Source: a virus. From it: a DNA stretch of 63,103 nucleotides. This document shows positions 1 to 6,449 of the stretch, piece after piece. Below the pieces are notes generated by a model. The model ran no database searches and was not told the origin of the DNA. It saw nothing but the letters and a program-made list of their open reading frames with translations. How positions within the stretch are numbered: position 1 is the stretch's first letter; each line of letters begins with the position of its first letter. The position numbers and the translations under genes were made by a program. Where the stretch lies: positions 1 through 63,103 of IMG/VR virus record IMGVR_UViG_3300026097_000022. One strand, 5' to 3'.

Positions 1-5
1 GAGAG

Positions 6-269
6 ATGAAAGAGGAAGCATTAATATTAGTTGAAGAACTCAACGATAAGGCAATCACCGATTTAGAATACTATTGTCCATTTGAATTTAAATCACACGG
101 ATGGAATAATTCTGCTATATACTTTATGGGAATCATTTTATGGACAGATGAAAATGATGAGCGAGAATATATTGAGGATACAGATGAGCAAGAGCCATTA
201 AAAGATTATATTTTGAGAGAGTCTAAAGTGATACTAAAGGACTTAAACAAAAAGATGAATAACCTTTAA
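6..269 (+). CDS. Hypothetical acidic protein, 87 aa
   Basis: I do not recognise this protein. It is acidic (many Asp/Glu, with a D-E-N-D-E-R-E stretch in the middle), has no membrane segment and no cysteine-rich motif beyond one Cys. The start follows a GAGAG leader that recurs before other genes in this patch. If the window ends are joined, the ORF entering from the right edge stops at the TGA overlapping this ATG (ATGA). The gene would then be translationally coupled to that upstream gene. It lies in the AT-rich junction patch that lacks the ACAGCT word found elsewhere. Confidence 0.7.
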   Translation: MKEEALILVEELNDKAITDLEYYCPFEFKSHGWNNSAIYFMGIILWTDENDEREYIEDTDEQEPLKDYILRESKVILKDLNKKMNNL

Positions 270-285
270 CACCAACGAGAGATGA
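262..285 (+). repeat. 24-bp leader repeat, copy 1
   Basis: This stretch, beginning ACCTTTAACACCAA and ending GAGAGATGA, matches 62955-62978 at 23 of 24 positions. Both copies end in the start codon of a small ORF. In the circular map the two copies bracket the 46-aa and 87-aa genes as a short module that homologous recombination could delete or duplicate. Confidence 0.75.
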
Positions 286-434
286 AAATAACAGTTGAAC
301 ATTATGATGAAAAGGTTTCTATTGAAACAAAAAACGAAGACATTGACTTTAGTGACTTTATGGAATTGGTAAGAAAGGTTGCTCGTGGTGTTGGTTATAC
401 TAATGAAACAATAAACAAATATTTTAATCAATAG
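282..434 (+). CDS. Hypothetical protein, 50 aa
   Basis: The ORF runs from ATG at 282 to TAG at 432-434. It sits in tandem, 12 nt after the previous stop and 2 nt before the next start, and carries the GAGAG-ATG leader shared by neighbours. The product is small, mixed-charge (K/E/D-rich start, NETINKYFNQ end) and soluble-looking. I see no recognisable domain. The tight packing supports it as real. Confidence 0.55.
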   Translation: MKITVEHYDEKVSIETKNEDIDFSDFMELVRKVARGVGYTNETINKYFNQ

Positions 435-436
435 AA

Positions 437-601
437 ATGAGAGAGATACTACTTGAAATGTATGAGCAGCTCTGGGAAGCTGACAAGGATAAGTTCACTT
501 GGAATGCTATCCTAAAGGACACGCTTGAGAAGATAGAGGTGATTCAGCAAGACCCTAACGAGGCTTTAATGAGAGCCGCAGAGAAGTATAAAGAGCAATG
601 A
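437..601 (+). CDS. Hypothetical protein, 54 aa, paralogue of 62774-62899
   Basis: The first 34 residues (starting MREILLEMYE, with W-x-A-D-K-D-K and L-K-D-T-L-E-K) match the ORF at 62774-62899 at about 28 of 34 positions. The DNA also matches, so the two genes are duplicates in the same junction patch. This copy has a longer tail (Q-Q-D-P-N-E-A-L-M-R-A-A-E-K). It looks like a small helical protein; function unknown. The stop overlaps the next start. Confidence 0.65.
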   Translation: MREILLEMYEQLWEADKDKFTWNAILKDTLEKIEVIQQDPNEALMRAAEKYKEQ

Positions 602-726
602 AAGTAAAATTCACAAAACAAACCCAAGTTGGATTTCTTGTCTATTGGGGTTCTGGATGGATGAGAGACCAATACTTTGGTATTGACCTTCCATTCCTAA
701 GTATTCAATTTATCAATAGAAAGTAG
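598..726 (+). CDS. Hypothetical protein, 42 aa
   Basis: ATG at 598 overlaps the TGA of the preceding gene (ATGA), which supports translation by coupling. The product is basic at the N-terminus and aromatic in the middle (Y-W-G-S-G-W-M-R-D-Q-Y-F-G). No family is recognised. Its last six bases lie inside the tRNA-like segment beginning at 721. Confidence 0.5.
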   Translation: MKVKFTKQTQVGFLVYWGSGWMRDQYFGIDLPFLSIQFINRK

Positions 727-801
727 GTTACATAGTTCAACACACCAATGCATTGGTAAAAGTAAGAGGTTGTTAATGGGTTCGTAACCCAACGCCTACT
801 T
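721..801 (+). other. tRNA-like remnant, possibly tRNA-Asn derived
   Basis: A 7-bp closing stem (AAGTAGG at 721-727 with CCTACTT at 795-801) encloses a T-arm-like hairpin (TGGG, TTCGTAA loop, CCCA). It also encloses TTGTTAA, which reads as an anticodon loop with GTT (Asn), and an ATAGTTCAA string like a D-arm start. A canonical anticodon stem and variable loop are missing. A perfect 14-bp palindrome, ACCAATGCATTGGT (744-757), sits where the D-loop would be. It is probably a decayed or interrupted tRNA; chance similarity is possible. Confidence 0.25.
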
Positions 802-827
802 TAACATAAACGACTAAACAACAAATT

Positions 828-1133
828 ATGCTATTTGAAGAACTACAATCAAACGTTGAAGACTGGGCAGATGCCAAAGGTCTACTCAAAAAAGAGAACG
901 CACCTAAGCAATTCCTTAAAGTGATTGAGGAAGTAGGTGAACTTGCAGCAGCAGTTGCGAGAGATGATAAAGAAGAAACCATTGATGCTATGGGTGACAC
1001 ATTCGTTACACTCATCATCCTATCAGCGCAGCTAGGGTATGACCCAGTAGCCTGTCTGAACGAGGCATACAATGTCATTGCTAAGCGTACCGGAAAGACT
1101 GTTAATGGAGTATTTATCAAGGACGATGAGTAA
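828..1133 (+). CDS. mazG-like: MazG-like nucleotide pyrophosphohydrolase
   Basis: The protein is 101 aa, the usual size of single-domain phage MazG-like all-alpha NTP pyrophosphohydrolases. The metal-binding pattern is visible: E-E-V-G-E near residues 35-39, then E-x-x-D-A-M-G-D near 49-57, matching the EExxE...ExxD family signature. The family hydrolyses (d)NTPs to (d)NMP and pyrophosphate, or alters ppGpp-like alarmones. In phages it is thought to clean nucleotide pools or prolong host metabolism. It opens the rightward nucleotide/replication cluster. The next gene starts inside its last codons (ATGAGTAA). Confidence 0.85.
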   Translation: MLFEELQSNVEDWADAKGLLKKENAPKQFLKVIEEVGELAAAVARDDKEETIDAMGDTFVTLIILSAQLGYDPVACLNEAYNVIAKRTGKTVNGVFIKDDE

Positions 1134-1377
1134 GAAAGACAGAATCATAGAGCTGTACTCAGACACGGATGACATCCTGTTTGCTGACGGACTAGACGAG
1201 GCTATCATAGGCTTTGCTGAGAACGACTGGAGAGTAGTATACTCTAAAGACAAGTGCATTGAAATCCTTGCAGAGGATATGTCTGAAGAGGAAGCTGTAG
1301 AGTACTTGGAGTACAATACATTCAATGCCTACGTAGGAGAGAAAACACCTATATGGGTAGACACATTTAATTGGTAA
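1126..1377 (+). CDS. Hypothetical acidic protein, 83 aa
   Basis: I start it at ATG 1126 (MSKKDRIIEL), which overlaps the MazG stop by 8 nt. A longer in-frame version would begin at 1072, deep inside mazG. The product is strongly acidic (D-T-D-D, E-D-M-S-E-E-E-A-V-E-Y-L-E-Y) and ends in W-V-D-T-F-N-W. No known domain is visible. Its place between mazG and the replication genes suggests an early accessory role. Confidence 0.65.
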   Translation: MSKKDRIIELYSDTDDILFADGLDEAIIGFAENDWRVVYSKDKCIEILAEDMSEEEAVEYLEYNTFNAYVGEKTPIWVDTFNW

Positions 1378-1382
1378 TAGAT

Positions 1383-1580
1383 ATGATCAGAAGATATTTA
1401 AGAAAGAAGAGACACATCCGGGAAACCCAAAAGTTTCTTGAGATGCTAGTGATTGATAACACTAACCTGTCAATACAGGCAAGTAGATTTGGTTGGACCA
1501 CAGAGATTCAAAACTCTATCACCAACAACGCACTGCTTATACGTAAGTATCAGCGCAGGTTACGGCTAATAATGATGTAA
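1383..1580 (+). CDS. Hypothetical basic protein, 65 aa
   Basis: The frame opens with a TTG at 1371, but ATG 1383 is the more likely start (MIRRYLRKKR). The product is Arg-rich at both ends (R-R-Y-L-R-K-K-R and R-K-Y-Q-R-R-L-R), with a polar helical centre, so nucleic-acid binding is possible. No family is recognised. It is packed tightly between neighbours. Confidence 0.55.
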   Translation: MIRRYLRKKRHIRETQKFLEMLVIDNTNLSIQASRFGWTTEIQNSITNNALLIRKYQRRLRLIMM

Positions 1581-1590
1581 ATAAATAACA

Positions 1591-1797
1591 ATGGCATACA
1601 CAGACAACAAAGAACACAAGAAGATCATCGATTGCGTACTTCATCAGAATGTACAGCTATTTCAGAACTTAGGGGTAGACAGCTCTAGATCCGAGTACGA
1701 AAAGGCTAAGATTGCCGAGCGTCAAAAGCTACGCAGAATTAGAGACATTGATCCGGAAAAGATTGACAGACTCATTAAAGATTCCCTAGATGACTAA
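1591..1797 (+). CDS. Hypothetical protein, 68 aa
   Basis: This is a charged, probably helical small protein (K-A-K-I-A-E-R-Q-K-L-R-R-I-R) ending in D-S-L-D-D. Its stop overlaps the start of the DUF1599-like gene by 8 nt, so the two are likely coupled. I see no recognisable motif. Confidence 0.6.
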   Translation: MAYTDNKEHKKIIDCVLHQNVQLFQNLGVDSSRSEYEKAKIAERQKLRRIRDIDPEKIDRLIKDSLDD

Positions 1798-2296
1798 GGA
1801 TGACATCGTAAGAATATGCGACAACACAAAGAATCTTCTGATAAAGAAGAACGAAGCATACGGAGACAGCGCACTCAACCCGCTAGGGGTATTTGGAAAT
1901 GGGGATGCTGTAACATCTTTAGGAGCTCGTATGGACGACAAACTTATGCGACTCAAAAGTCTTGGGATGGGCAAAGATTCCGTAGATACTTTATATGATT
2001 TGCACGGATACATTACTTTGCTTATCATTGCAATAGAGAGGAAGGAGAATATCAATAGTATGGACTCCATCTGCGATGATGACAGCAACACTAGTAATTT
2101 AATTAACGAGAGAGAGAATGCAAGAACAAGTAACCCTATTCAAAAACATAACGAGTACACAGGAGCCACATCACTCTACACTGAAAGTAGCACTGGAGCG
2201 TATCAAGACTGGCAGGAGCAGATCCTTGATCGAGAAGGTAAGAGGGGTGCATTCGGTGGACCAACACGGAAATCCAGTACCGGACAAGACAGCTAA
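1790..2296 (+). CDS. DUF1599-like (nucleotide modification-associated) protein with long overlapping tail
   Basis: Residues 1-86 carry the phage DUF1599/Nmad-type signature: K-K-N-x-x-Y-G-D-S-A-L-N-P-L-G-V-F, then R-M-D-D-K-L-M-R-L-K-S and D-T-L-Y-D-L-H-G-Y-I-T-L-L. These proteins are associated with nucleotide modification gene sets; their reaction is not established. From about residue 110 the frame runs through the first 179 nt of the primase-helicase gene. That tail is low-complexity and ends in a Ser/Thr/Gly-rich string, unlike a domain. Either a true long overlap exists or the functional protein ends earlier through a sequence difference here. Confidence 0.75.
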   Translation: MTKDDIVRICDNTKNLLIKKNEAYGDSALNPLGVFGNGDAVTSLGARMDDKLMRLKSLGMGKDSVDTLYDLHGYITLLIIAIERKENINSMDSICDDDSNTSNLINERENARTSNPIQKHNEYTGATSLYTESSTGAYQDWQEQILDREGKRGAFGGPTRKSSTGQDS

Positions 2297-3947
2297 GAAA
2301 CAACTACCGGTAGTACTCTTCAGTGGTAGGTTTGACTATCGAGCTGATGAAGGTCTAGTAGACCACAACGGTCTAGTCATACTTGACTTTGACGACATTG
2401 ATGTTAACTCACTTAAAGCTCAGGTAGCTTGTGACAAGTACACCTACGCCTGTTGGATATCTCCATCAGGTAACGGTCTTAAAGTACTGGTTAAGATCAA
2501 GCACACTGACAGGCATAGAGACCACTACAGAGCTATTCTAGGGCACTTTGAGCGTGAGTATGATGTCGAGGTAGACTCCACGTCTATTAATGAATCTAGA
2601 GCCTGCTATGAGTCCTGGGATGAACACCTAGTATACAACGAAGGCGCTGAGGTATTCACCGGGATGGTATCCGTTCGTGAAGAGCGTGAGAAGTTAGCTG
2701 TAGTTGCACCAACAAAAGGTACTGACTACAACAAGGTAGCTATCATTGTATCGATGATACGTAGAGCACCTGAAGGAGCTAAGCACAAGGAGCTGGTTAA
2801 AGCAGCTTACCTAGCAGGTGGATACATAGCAGCAGGGCGTATTGATGAGCAGGAAATCTACGAGATTATGCTCAATGAGATTGAGAAGAAGAACCCTACA
2901 GATCTCAACCACGCAAAGAGTACCATCATAGATGGCATTGAGGCTGGTAAAAATATACCTCCGGCTGAAATGGTCAGCAAGGAGAATGAAGTACGCAGAG
3001 AGATGCTGGTCCTTGATAATGACTACAGCTTTTTATCTGACGATAAGGATGACTTCTCTTGGATTGACGCTTACGCTAGTGGTGATATCAAGCTAGGTCT
3101 AGACACCGGTGATGAAATCCTAGACAACTACTTCCGATACAAGCCTGAGTTCCTTATTATCAACGGACACTCCAACGTAGGTAAGACCACAATGGCACTC
3201 TATATGATCGTTAATTCAGCTGTAAGACACGACTGGAAATGGATCATCTACTCTTCAGAGAACCGTACAGCTAGTGTGAAGATGCGCCTTATGGAATTTA
3301 TCTCAGGAATAAAGATTCACGAGATGAGCCAGGAGGAACGTACAAACTCTTTTAAGTGGGTTACAAAGCACTTCGTTATCATCGGCAATGAAGATGTATA
3401 CAGCTACAGAGATCTCATCATATTCGCAGAGAAAATGATTCATATGAACGGCAAGTACCAGGGATTCTTTATTGATCCTTACAACAGCTTGAAGATTCAA
3501 ATGAGCCAAGGCAGTAGCATCTCTACACACGAGTACCACTACGAAGCAGCATCAGAGTTCCTGACCTTCGCTAAGCGTAACAATATGGCTGTATGGCTGA
3601 ACACTCACGCTGTAACAGAAGCACAGAGACGTAAAGGAGAAGATGGATTGCCAGTAGCTCCATACGCTGAGGATACTGAAGGCGGGGGTAAATTCGTGAA
3701 TAGAGCTGATGCGTTCATAACATTCCATAGAAAAATTCAGTCACCTGACACCAGAGTCAAGCGTAGTGTTGAGTTCCACGTACGTAAAGTTCGTGAGACA
3801 GAAACCGGAGGAGAGCCTACACCATTTGACAGACCTATATTCTTGTGTATGAATAATGAGAACACAGGGTTCTTATCTCATCAACGTGGACAGCTGTTAT
3901 TTAAGCCACTAGACTTTGAGGCTAGACAGTCAAATTTAACTTTGTAA
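2118..3947 (+). CDS. Primase-like (VirE-N/BT4734 type) and DnaB-like helicase fusion
   Basis: The protein is 609 aa. Residues about 1-180 match the BT4734/VirE N-terminal family common in Bacteroidota elements: V-T-L-F-K-N-I start, F-S-G-R-F-D-Y-R, then L-V-I-L-D-F-D-D-I-D and S-P-S-G-N-G-L-K. The last two look like archaeo-eukaryotic primase motifs. Residues about 205-280 form a helical PriCT-like linker. Residues about 335-600 are a RecA/DnaB-type ATPase with Walker A G-H-S-N-V-G-K-T (350-357), Walker B G-F-F-I-D-P (449-454) and a later L-N-T-H motif. It probably primes and unwinds DNA at the phage fork. The first 179 nt overlap the preceding ORF. No phage DNA polymerase is seen. Confidence 0.85.
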   Translation: MQEQVTLFKNITSTQEPHHSTLKVALERIKTGRSRSLIEKVRGVHSVDQHGNPVPDKTAKKQLPVVLFSGRFDYRADEGLVDHNGLVILDFDDIDVNSLKAQVACDKYTYACWISPSGNGLKVLVKIKHTDRHRDHYRAILGHFEREYDVEVDSTSINESRACYESWDEHLVYNEGAEVFTGMVSVREEREKLAVVAPTKGTDYNKVAIIVSMIRRAPEGAKHKELVKAAYLAGGYIAAGRIDEQEIYEIMLNEIEKKNPTDLNHAKSTIIDGIEAGKNIPPAEMVSKENEVRREMLVLDNDYSFLSDDKDDFSWIDAYASGDIKLGLDTGDEILDNYFRYKPEFLIINGHSNVGKTTMALYMIVNSAVRHDWKWIIYSSENRTASVKMRLMEFISGIKIHEMSQEERTNSFKWVTKHFVIIGNEDVYSYRDLIIFAEKMIHMNGKYQGFFIDPYNSLKIQMSQGSSISTHEYHYEAASEFLTFAKRNNMAVWLNTHAVTEAQRRKGEDGLPVAPYAEDTEGGGKFVNRADAFITFHRKIQSPDTRVKRSVEFHVRKVRETETGGEPTPFDRPIFLCMNNENTGFLSHQRGQLLFKPLDFEARQSNLTL

Positions 3948-3988
3948 AAAAACAATACAAAGTGTTAGGAATTTAACATTCAGTGTGT

Positions 3989-3996
3989 TAGCTTTG
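3989..3996 (+). promoter_or_regulatory. Candidate -7 box TAGCTTTG before the resolvase
   Basis: TAGCTTTG fits the Bacteroidota TAnnTTTG -7 element. It ends 5 nt before ATG 4002, so the predicted mRNA would be leaderless. No clear TTG is present at -33, only TTA. It lies in the 54-nt gap after the primase-helicase. Confidence 0.4.
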
Positions 3997-4001
3997 GTAA
4001 A

Positions 4002-4379
4002 ATGAAATTAGAATACAATGAAGTTACTATCTTTCTTCCCAAACCTCCGAGCCTTAACAAATGGTATTCGGGAAAGCATTGGTCGATTAGAAAAAAGCAA
4101 AAAGAATCCTACAGCAAAAGCATCGGGGATGAGCTTGAAAAGATCGATCAGTTTACTATGGATAGATTTGCGCTTGATGTTCAGTATAATTGTCGCTATG
4201 ACGTTGACAATGCTATTACTTGTATCAAGTTTCTTGCAGACTATCTACGTGGCGATGGTTACGTTGAAGATGACACTCCGAAGTATTTTTTCTCGCAGTC
4301 AACAACCTTTAACAAAGAACTAAATAAAGATGAGTTCAAAGCTACCATTCGGTGTTATGGATACCAAGTCCGTGAGTAA
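4002..4379 (+). CDS. rusA-like: RusA-like Holliday junction resolvase
   Basis: The protein is 125 aa, the typical RusA size. The N-terminus carries L-P-K-P-P-S-L-N-K-W-Y. The catalytic region reads Y-D-V-D-N (D67, D69), followed by K76 and then G-Y-V-E-D-D (D90, D91). This matches the Asp triad of E. coli RusA (D70, D72, D91). RusA dimers cut Holliday junctions symmetrically. In phages they process recombination or replication branches before packaging, so this enzyme should act with the ERF, exonuclease and SSB genes at 59.6-61.7 kb. The next gene starts inside its 3' end. Confidence 0.88.
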   Translation: MKLEYNEVTIFLPKPPSLNKWYSGKHWSIRKKQKESYSKSIGDELEKIDQFTMDRFALDVQYNCRYDVDNAITCIKFLADYLRGDGYVEDDTPKYFFSQSTTFNKELNKDEFKATIRCYGYQVRE

Positions 4380-4578
4380 ATCCTACTTTACAGCTACGTC
4401 CAGGGTATGTGCCTTAATGACAGAGCTGTATGAAGATCTTCACAACAAGAAGGGTGAACCCCTAACTGATATTGAAGATATCACACACAAGATCAACGCA
4501 TACAAGAGAGTCGTCAGGACTGAGCTTGAGCTTATTAAGTCAGCTGTAGAGCAGTATGTCGAAGATAAGGATAGTTAA
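4357..4578 (+). CDS. Hypothetical helical protein, 73 aa
   Basis: I prefer the start at 4357 (M-D-T-K-S-V), which overlaps the resolvase by 23 nt. An in-frame ATG at 4330 is also possible. The product is mostly helical and charged, with E-L-Y-E-D-L-H-N-K-K and Y-K-R-V-V-R-T-E-L-E-L-I-K. No known domain. The next gene begins 23 nt before its stop. This chain of overlaps indicates one transcript from the resolvase onward. Confidence 0.6.
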   Translation: MDTKSVSKSYFTATSRVCALMTELYEDLHNKKGEPLTDIEDITHKINAYKRVVRTELELIKSAVEQYVEDKDS

Positions 4579-4975
4579 CGAGGAACACCTCTTTGAGTTA
4601 CTTAAAGAGAAGATCATATCAGACTTGACTATGTCCGGGGAACAGATGTCTCGATACGACTGCTACTCTCTAGATCACAACGTAGATGTAGAGTTGAAGT
4701 GTCGCAAGAAACATTACGATGACCTGCTCATAGAAAAGAAAAAGTATGATGCGTTAGTACTCAGGGCTACTAATCACGGAACAAACCCGGTGTACATCAA
4801 CTCAACACCATCAGGTGTATGGGCTTTTAGATTGCTGGATATAGACCAGCCCACCTGGGAAGAGCGTGGTATGCCAAAGACCTCAGAGTTTAGGCAGCGC
4901 CAGTTCATCACAAAGGTTGTAGGCTACTACAACATTATGCAGGGCAAAGACATTACGGACCTACTATTTTCGTAA
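4556..4975 (+). CDS. Putative PD-(D/E)XK-type nuclease-like protein
   Basis: The protein is 139 aa, starting M-S-K-I-R-I-V-N-E-E-H. The middle reads N-V-D-V-E-L-K-C-R-K-K-H-Y-D-D-L-L-I-E-K-K-K-Y. The D-x-E-x-K arrangement inside a beta-strand followed by a helix resembles the core of restriction-endonuclease-fold nucleases. Later it has P-S-G-V-W-A-F and a Q-R-Q-F-I-T-K-V helix. A nuclease role next to RusA would make sense, but the assignment rests on a short motif and could be wrong. I infer the fold and do not recognise a specific family. Confidence 0.5.
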   Translation: MSKIRIVNEEHLFELLKEKIISDLTMSGEQMSRYDCYSLDHNVDVELKCRKKHYDDLLIEKKKYDALVLRATNHGTNPVYINSTPSGVWAFRLLDIDQPTWEERGMPKTSEFRQRQFITKVVGYYNIMQGKDITDLLFS

Positions 4976-5013
4976 CTTGCGCCCCCATTGTTTAATCACT
5001 AAAGAAAAGAAAA

Positions 5014-5139
5014 ATGACAGAAGATTTTGAAATGAACGGAGACTTTGATAGTTTTGTTAATGAGTTAGAGAGCTCAGAGAAAAACGCAAATGCAGTCTGC
5101 GGATTAGACAGTAGTGAGTGTGACAGCTGTGGAAGCTAA
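5014..5139 (+). CDS. Small acidic protein with C-terminal cysteines, 41 aa
   Basis: This short ORF ends at TAA 5137-5139. It is very acidic for 25 residues (T-E-D-F-E-M-N-G-D-F-D) and then ends C-G-L-D-S-S-E-C-D-S-C-G-S. Three Cys within 12 residues could bind a metal or form a disulphide. It lies between the nuclease-like gene and a rho-independent terminator, which supports it as the last gene of the transcript. Function unknown. Confidence 0.5.
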   Translation: MTEDFEMNGDFDSFVNELESSEKNANAVCGLDSSECDSCGS

Positions 5140-5165
5140 CACAACACTGAAATATAATTGATTGC

Positions 5166-5193
5166 AGGAGGGACTTAGGTCCCTCTTATTTTT
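5166..5193 (+). terminator. Rho-independent terminator
   Basis: GAGGGAC (5168-5174), loop TTAG, GTCCCTC (5179-5185), extended by a G-T and an A-T pair and followed by a U-rich TTATTTTT tail. It ends the replication transcript upstream of the sigma-like gene. Confidence 0.8.
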
Positions 5194-5209
5194 CACCATA
5201 AGAAAAGAG

Positions 5210-5947
5210 ATGAAGATAACAGAAGAGAAATTAATTGAATTCTTCCCTAGAGATATGAGGTTTGCCTACTTCGTGGCGAACAAATACAATTACAAGTTCA
5301 AGAACGGTTTCGTTATGGAGCAAGCTAATCACTTAGCTATGGAAGCTGTAATGAAGATGTACCGAGAAGGAAAAGAATTTGAGAACGAAGCACAGATGGT
5401 TGGCTATGTTATGAACTCGTTTCGTTTTGCAATGCTTCGTATGTTCAGTGACACAAACCCACAAAACAGATTAAAGCTGTACCTAGAGTCAGATGTTACC
5501 TATGGTGATGACGGAGATGAGTACAGTGTATTTCAAAACACCGCTTTTGTAGAACCAGAAGAGATCGATGACAATGCTTCATTGAAGGTACAGCTACTTA
5601 AAGATTCACTTACCGACAGAGAGCTTGAGATATTTGAGCTACGCTACGAAAAAGGTATGAAGTACGTGGATATAAAAGAGCAAATAGGAATTGCAAATGG
5701 ATCCCTAGAATGGGTGAAGAGTAAGATCAAACGTAAGTATAAATTAATTGACAAAAAAGTAGAAGAAAATGGGAGCGAAGAAGCCAATGCAGCAAAGGAA
5801 AATGCAAGAAAAGAATCTATCGAAAGAGCTAATAGACAAGCTTATCTTGAGCTACGAAGAAAAACACAACGTGAACGTATTGAGGAAGAGAAGAGACAGA
5901 AACACCGTCGTTCCGAGGCATTGTCTTGGCTTGATCTTGACGCATAA
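5210..5947 (+). CDS. Sigma-70-family-like transcription factor
   Basis: The protein is 245 aa from ATG 5210 (an upstream TTG at 5162 would lie in the terminator). The N-terminal half resembles sigma region 2 (F-A-Y-F-V-A-N-K-Y, then A-M-E-A-V-M-K-M-Y-R-E-G, then M-V-G-Y-V-M-N-S-F-R). An acidic linker follows. Residues about 135-178 form a region 4 helix-turn-helix: L-T-D-R-E-L-E-I-F-E-L-R-Y-E-K-G-M-K-Y-V-D-I, then K-S-K-I-K-R-K-Y-K. The last ~60 residues are a highly charged coil that overlaps the next gene in another frame. It probably redirects host RNA polymerase to phage promoters. The family call is confident; targets are unknown. Confidence 0.75.
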   Translation: MKITEEKLIEFFPRDMRFAYFVANKYNYKFKNGFVMEQANHLAMEAVMKMYREGKEFENEAQMVGYVMNSFRFAMLRMFSDTNPQNRLKLYLESDVTYGDDGDEYSVFQNTAFVEPEEIDDNASLKVQLLKDSLTDRELEIFELRYEKGMKYVDIKEQIGIANGSLEWVKSKIKRKYKLIDKKVEENGSEEANAAKENARKESIERANRQAYLELRRKTQRERIEEEKRQKHRRSEALSWLDLDA

Positions 5948-6284
5948 ATATAAGATGACTCTGATGGCTGTAGGATACCTACTCGGAAAGGATCACGCCA
6001 CAATACTACACGGAAACAAAGTAGGAAAGAACTTTTTATCTCAAGGAGATACGCAATACACGGATGCAATGGTTAACTGGCGCATCATATTTGATGAGCA
6101 CGAACTAGATATCACTGAAGAGACTCACGCTATAGCTAGAGTCAAGAAAAGAATACAGTCACTTATTGAGGACTCAATGAGCTACTCCGGAATCAGTAAA
6201 GAAGACACAGCTAAAATGTTAATAGAGCTGTTGAAAGAGAACGAAGTGGGTGCTGAGTATTTGATGAATAGAGATATATATTAG
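5769..6284 (+). CDS. Stand-alone DnaA domain IV-like protein
   Basis: The protein is 171 aa. Residues about 38-90 match the DnaA C-terminal DNA-binding domain: R-x-R-D-x-N-T-V-V-P-R-H, then a helix, then M-A-V-G-Y-L-L-G-K-D-H-A-T-I-L-H-G-N-K, equivalent to the DnaA signature GRDHTTVLHA. The AAA+ ATPase of DnaA is absent. It could bind DnaA-box-like sites to mark the phage origin, compete with host DnaA, or repress. The first 179 nt overlap the sigma-like gene in another frame. A helical C-terminus follows the domain. A bidirectional terminator lies 45 nt downstream. Confidence 0.75.
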   Translation: MGAKKPMQQRKMQEKNLSKELIDKLILSYEEKHNVNVLRKRRDRNTVVPRHCLGLILTHKYKMTLMAVGYLLGKDHATILHGNKVGKNFLSQGDTQYTDAMVNWRIIFDEHELDITEETHAIARVKKRIQSLIEDSMSYSGISKEDTAKMLIELLKENEVGAEYLMNRDIY

Positions 6285-6328
6285 GATATCTCTTTCAGAT
6301 TAATGTTTTCATTTCTCTCTCAATGAAG

Positions 6329-6350
6329 AAGCCCCTAACGGGGCTTTTTC
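6329..6350. terminator. Bidirectional rho-independent terminator
   Basis: AAGCCCC (6329-6335), loop TAAC, GGGGCTT (6340-6346) and a T-run. A-rich sequence on the left gives a T-tract on the other strand. It separates convergent transcription: the plus-strand early cluster and the minus-strand late arm ending with the spanin gene. From 6351 to 6449 I see no gene. Confidence 0.85.
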
Positions 6351-6449
6351 TGTTTTGGGATATTACTGCAACAGGTCTTGCCGCATTCTACCGGTGCAAC
6401 CTGGCACCATTTACTTTCTGTATTTTCTGTAGTGTTTCGTTTGTTTCGT

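Noticed and set aside
773-1325. Minus-strand ORFs opposite mazG and its neighbour
   Set aside because: Ser/Leu-rich antisense shadows of clear coding sequence on the plus strand.
6351-6449. Possible small plus-strand gene after the bidirectional terminator
   Set aside because: The only ORF begins inside the terminator and is Cys/Phe/Ser-rich without a leader; it overlaps the spanin gene antisense.
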